64,000 nucleotides of DNA from an uncultured Desulfatiglans sp. (GTDB lineage: Bacteria; Desulfobacterota; DSM-4660; Desulfatiglandales; Desulfatiglandaceae), in NCBI GenBank assembly GCA_900498135.1, contig LR026961.1, positions 315,226-379,225 of the forward strand, given 5' to 3'. Of this stretch, positions 63,524-64,000 are shown one piece after another. A model generated the notes under the pieces. The model was given only the letters and a program-made list of their open reading frames with translations. It was not told where the DNA came from and searched no databases. The translations under genes were made by a program, and so were the position numbers. Each line of letters begins with the position of its first letter. Position 1 is the first letter of the stretch.

Positions 63524-64000
63524 CTATCTATCTTTCATTTCCAGCATGTCCTCCAGCGTGTCGACCTCTTCCAATCCGAGCAGATCGCCGTCTTTTCGCT
63601 CACTGCCGTGCAAGGGCGAAAAATTGAGCACATTTCTGCTGACTCCATAGGACTCGATCTGCTCGTAGAGGAAGATTCCCGGGACATCCTCACGGATCAA
63701 AAGAAGGCTCTGAAGGTAAAGAGCCTTCCTTTTCTCCTGATCCATTTCAAAGCGTGCGGCCTCGAGCAGCGTGTCCAATTCCGCATTGGAATAATAGGAA
63801 ATGGAAGATTTCGACGAAAAGAGCGGAACCAGAATGCCGTCCGCGTCGAAAATCGTATTGCCCCATCCGAGGAGATACAAAGACTCCGCTCGGCGGTTCT
63901 TGAAAATCTGCATATACTCGGCCCATTCATACACCTTGACGTGGACCCGGATTCCGACCTTACCCAGCATGTCGGCAATCGCCGAAGCGACCTGCCGGTC
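63524..64000 (-). CDS. Family 5 extracellular solute-binding protein, C-terminal part
   Basis: The 3' end of a gene that continues past the window edge (frame open to 64000, about 158 residues shown). IADMLGKVGIRVHVKVYEWAEYMQIFKNRRAESLYLLGWGNTIFDADGIL, YYSNAELDTLLEAARFEMDQEKRKALYLQSLLLIREDVPGIFLYEQIESYGVSRNVLNFSP is the C-terminal lobe of oligopeptide/nickel-type ABC binding proteins (SBP_bac_5). Substrate cannot be told from this part. The listed end is the window edge, not the start codon. Confidence 0.88.
   Translation of the reverse strand, partial: DRQVASAIADMLGKVGIRVHVKVYEWAEYMQIFKNRRAESLYLLGWGNTIFDADGILVPLFSSKSSISYYSNAELDTLLEAARFEMDQEKRKALYLQSLLLIREDVPGIFLYEQIESYGVSRNVLNFSPLHGSERKDGDLLGLEEVDTLEDMLEMKDR

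Overview
The window looks like a chromosome segment of an anaerobic, probably sulfate-reducing or syntrophic member of the Desulfobacterota (former Deltaproteobacteria). The evidence is indirect: high GC, typical deltaproteobacterial gene neighbourhoods (rpmH-rnpA-yidD-yidC-jag-mnmE and mreBCD-mrdA-rodA), several acyl-CoA dehydrogenases, an aldehyde-oxidoreductase-type MoaD/ThiF set, a YqeB selenium/molybdenum accessory protein, and many family-specific lipoproteins. I cannot name the species. No rRNA, tRNA, CRISPR array or intact insertion sequence was seen.

Layout. 0.15-2.6 kb: two ubiquitin-like (MoaD/ThiS) proteins with a cysteine-free ThiF-like E1, then a DUF72 gene. 2.8-5.4 kb: an ElyC/YdcF-like protein and thiC. 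5.4-10.3 kb: the minus-strand ribosomal/membrane-insertion operon rpmH-rnpA-yidD-yidC-jag-mnmE. 10.6-16.5 kb: the divergent rod-shape cluster mreB, mreC, mreD, mrdA, rodA. 16.6-24 kb: a UbiE-type methyltransferase, an ADP-ribosylglycohydrolase-like protein, a VWA-OmpA lipoprotein, mscS and groES-groEL. 24-30 kb: yqeB, mutY, rarA and an odd kinase-like signalling protein. 30-45 kb: housekeeping genes (dnaE, crotonase, ampG, map, queG, a flavoprotein, an HNH nuclease, a HIT protein, a YgjP-like peptidase) mixed with unknowns. 44.5-47.9 kb: an IclR regulator with two acyl-CoA dehydrogenases. 48-50.3 kb: an AT-rich, gene-poor island with two small Cys-rich proteins. 50.3-53.7 kb: a PAS histidine kinase, a NarL-type regulator and a pseudo-receiver. 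53.9-64 kb: a cupin, a run of envelope lipoproteins, the fused malic enzyme maeB, a BMP-Cache fusion and the end of a family 5 solute-binding protein.

Two things stand out. First, at 59735-61003 an M6-like lipoprotein peptidase is interrupted by one in-frame TGA at codon 234. It is followed 20 nt later by a perfect 7-bp stem with a GGC loop, placed as a bacterial SECIS element should be. This makes it a candidate selenoprotein, with a nonsense mutation as the main alternative. Second, a modular, nested-palindrome intergenic repeat occurs about ten times in 64 kb. Some copies carry a second hairpin module inserted at the same internal junction, and most keep an open frame for the same short peptide.

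Long stretches without genes are mostly this repeat plus promoters. Start codons were moved from the longest frame wherever a ribosome binding site or family alignment favoured an inner start.
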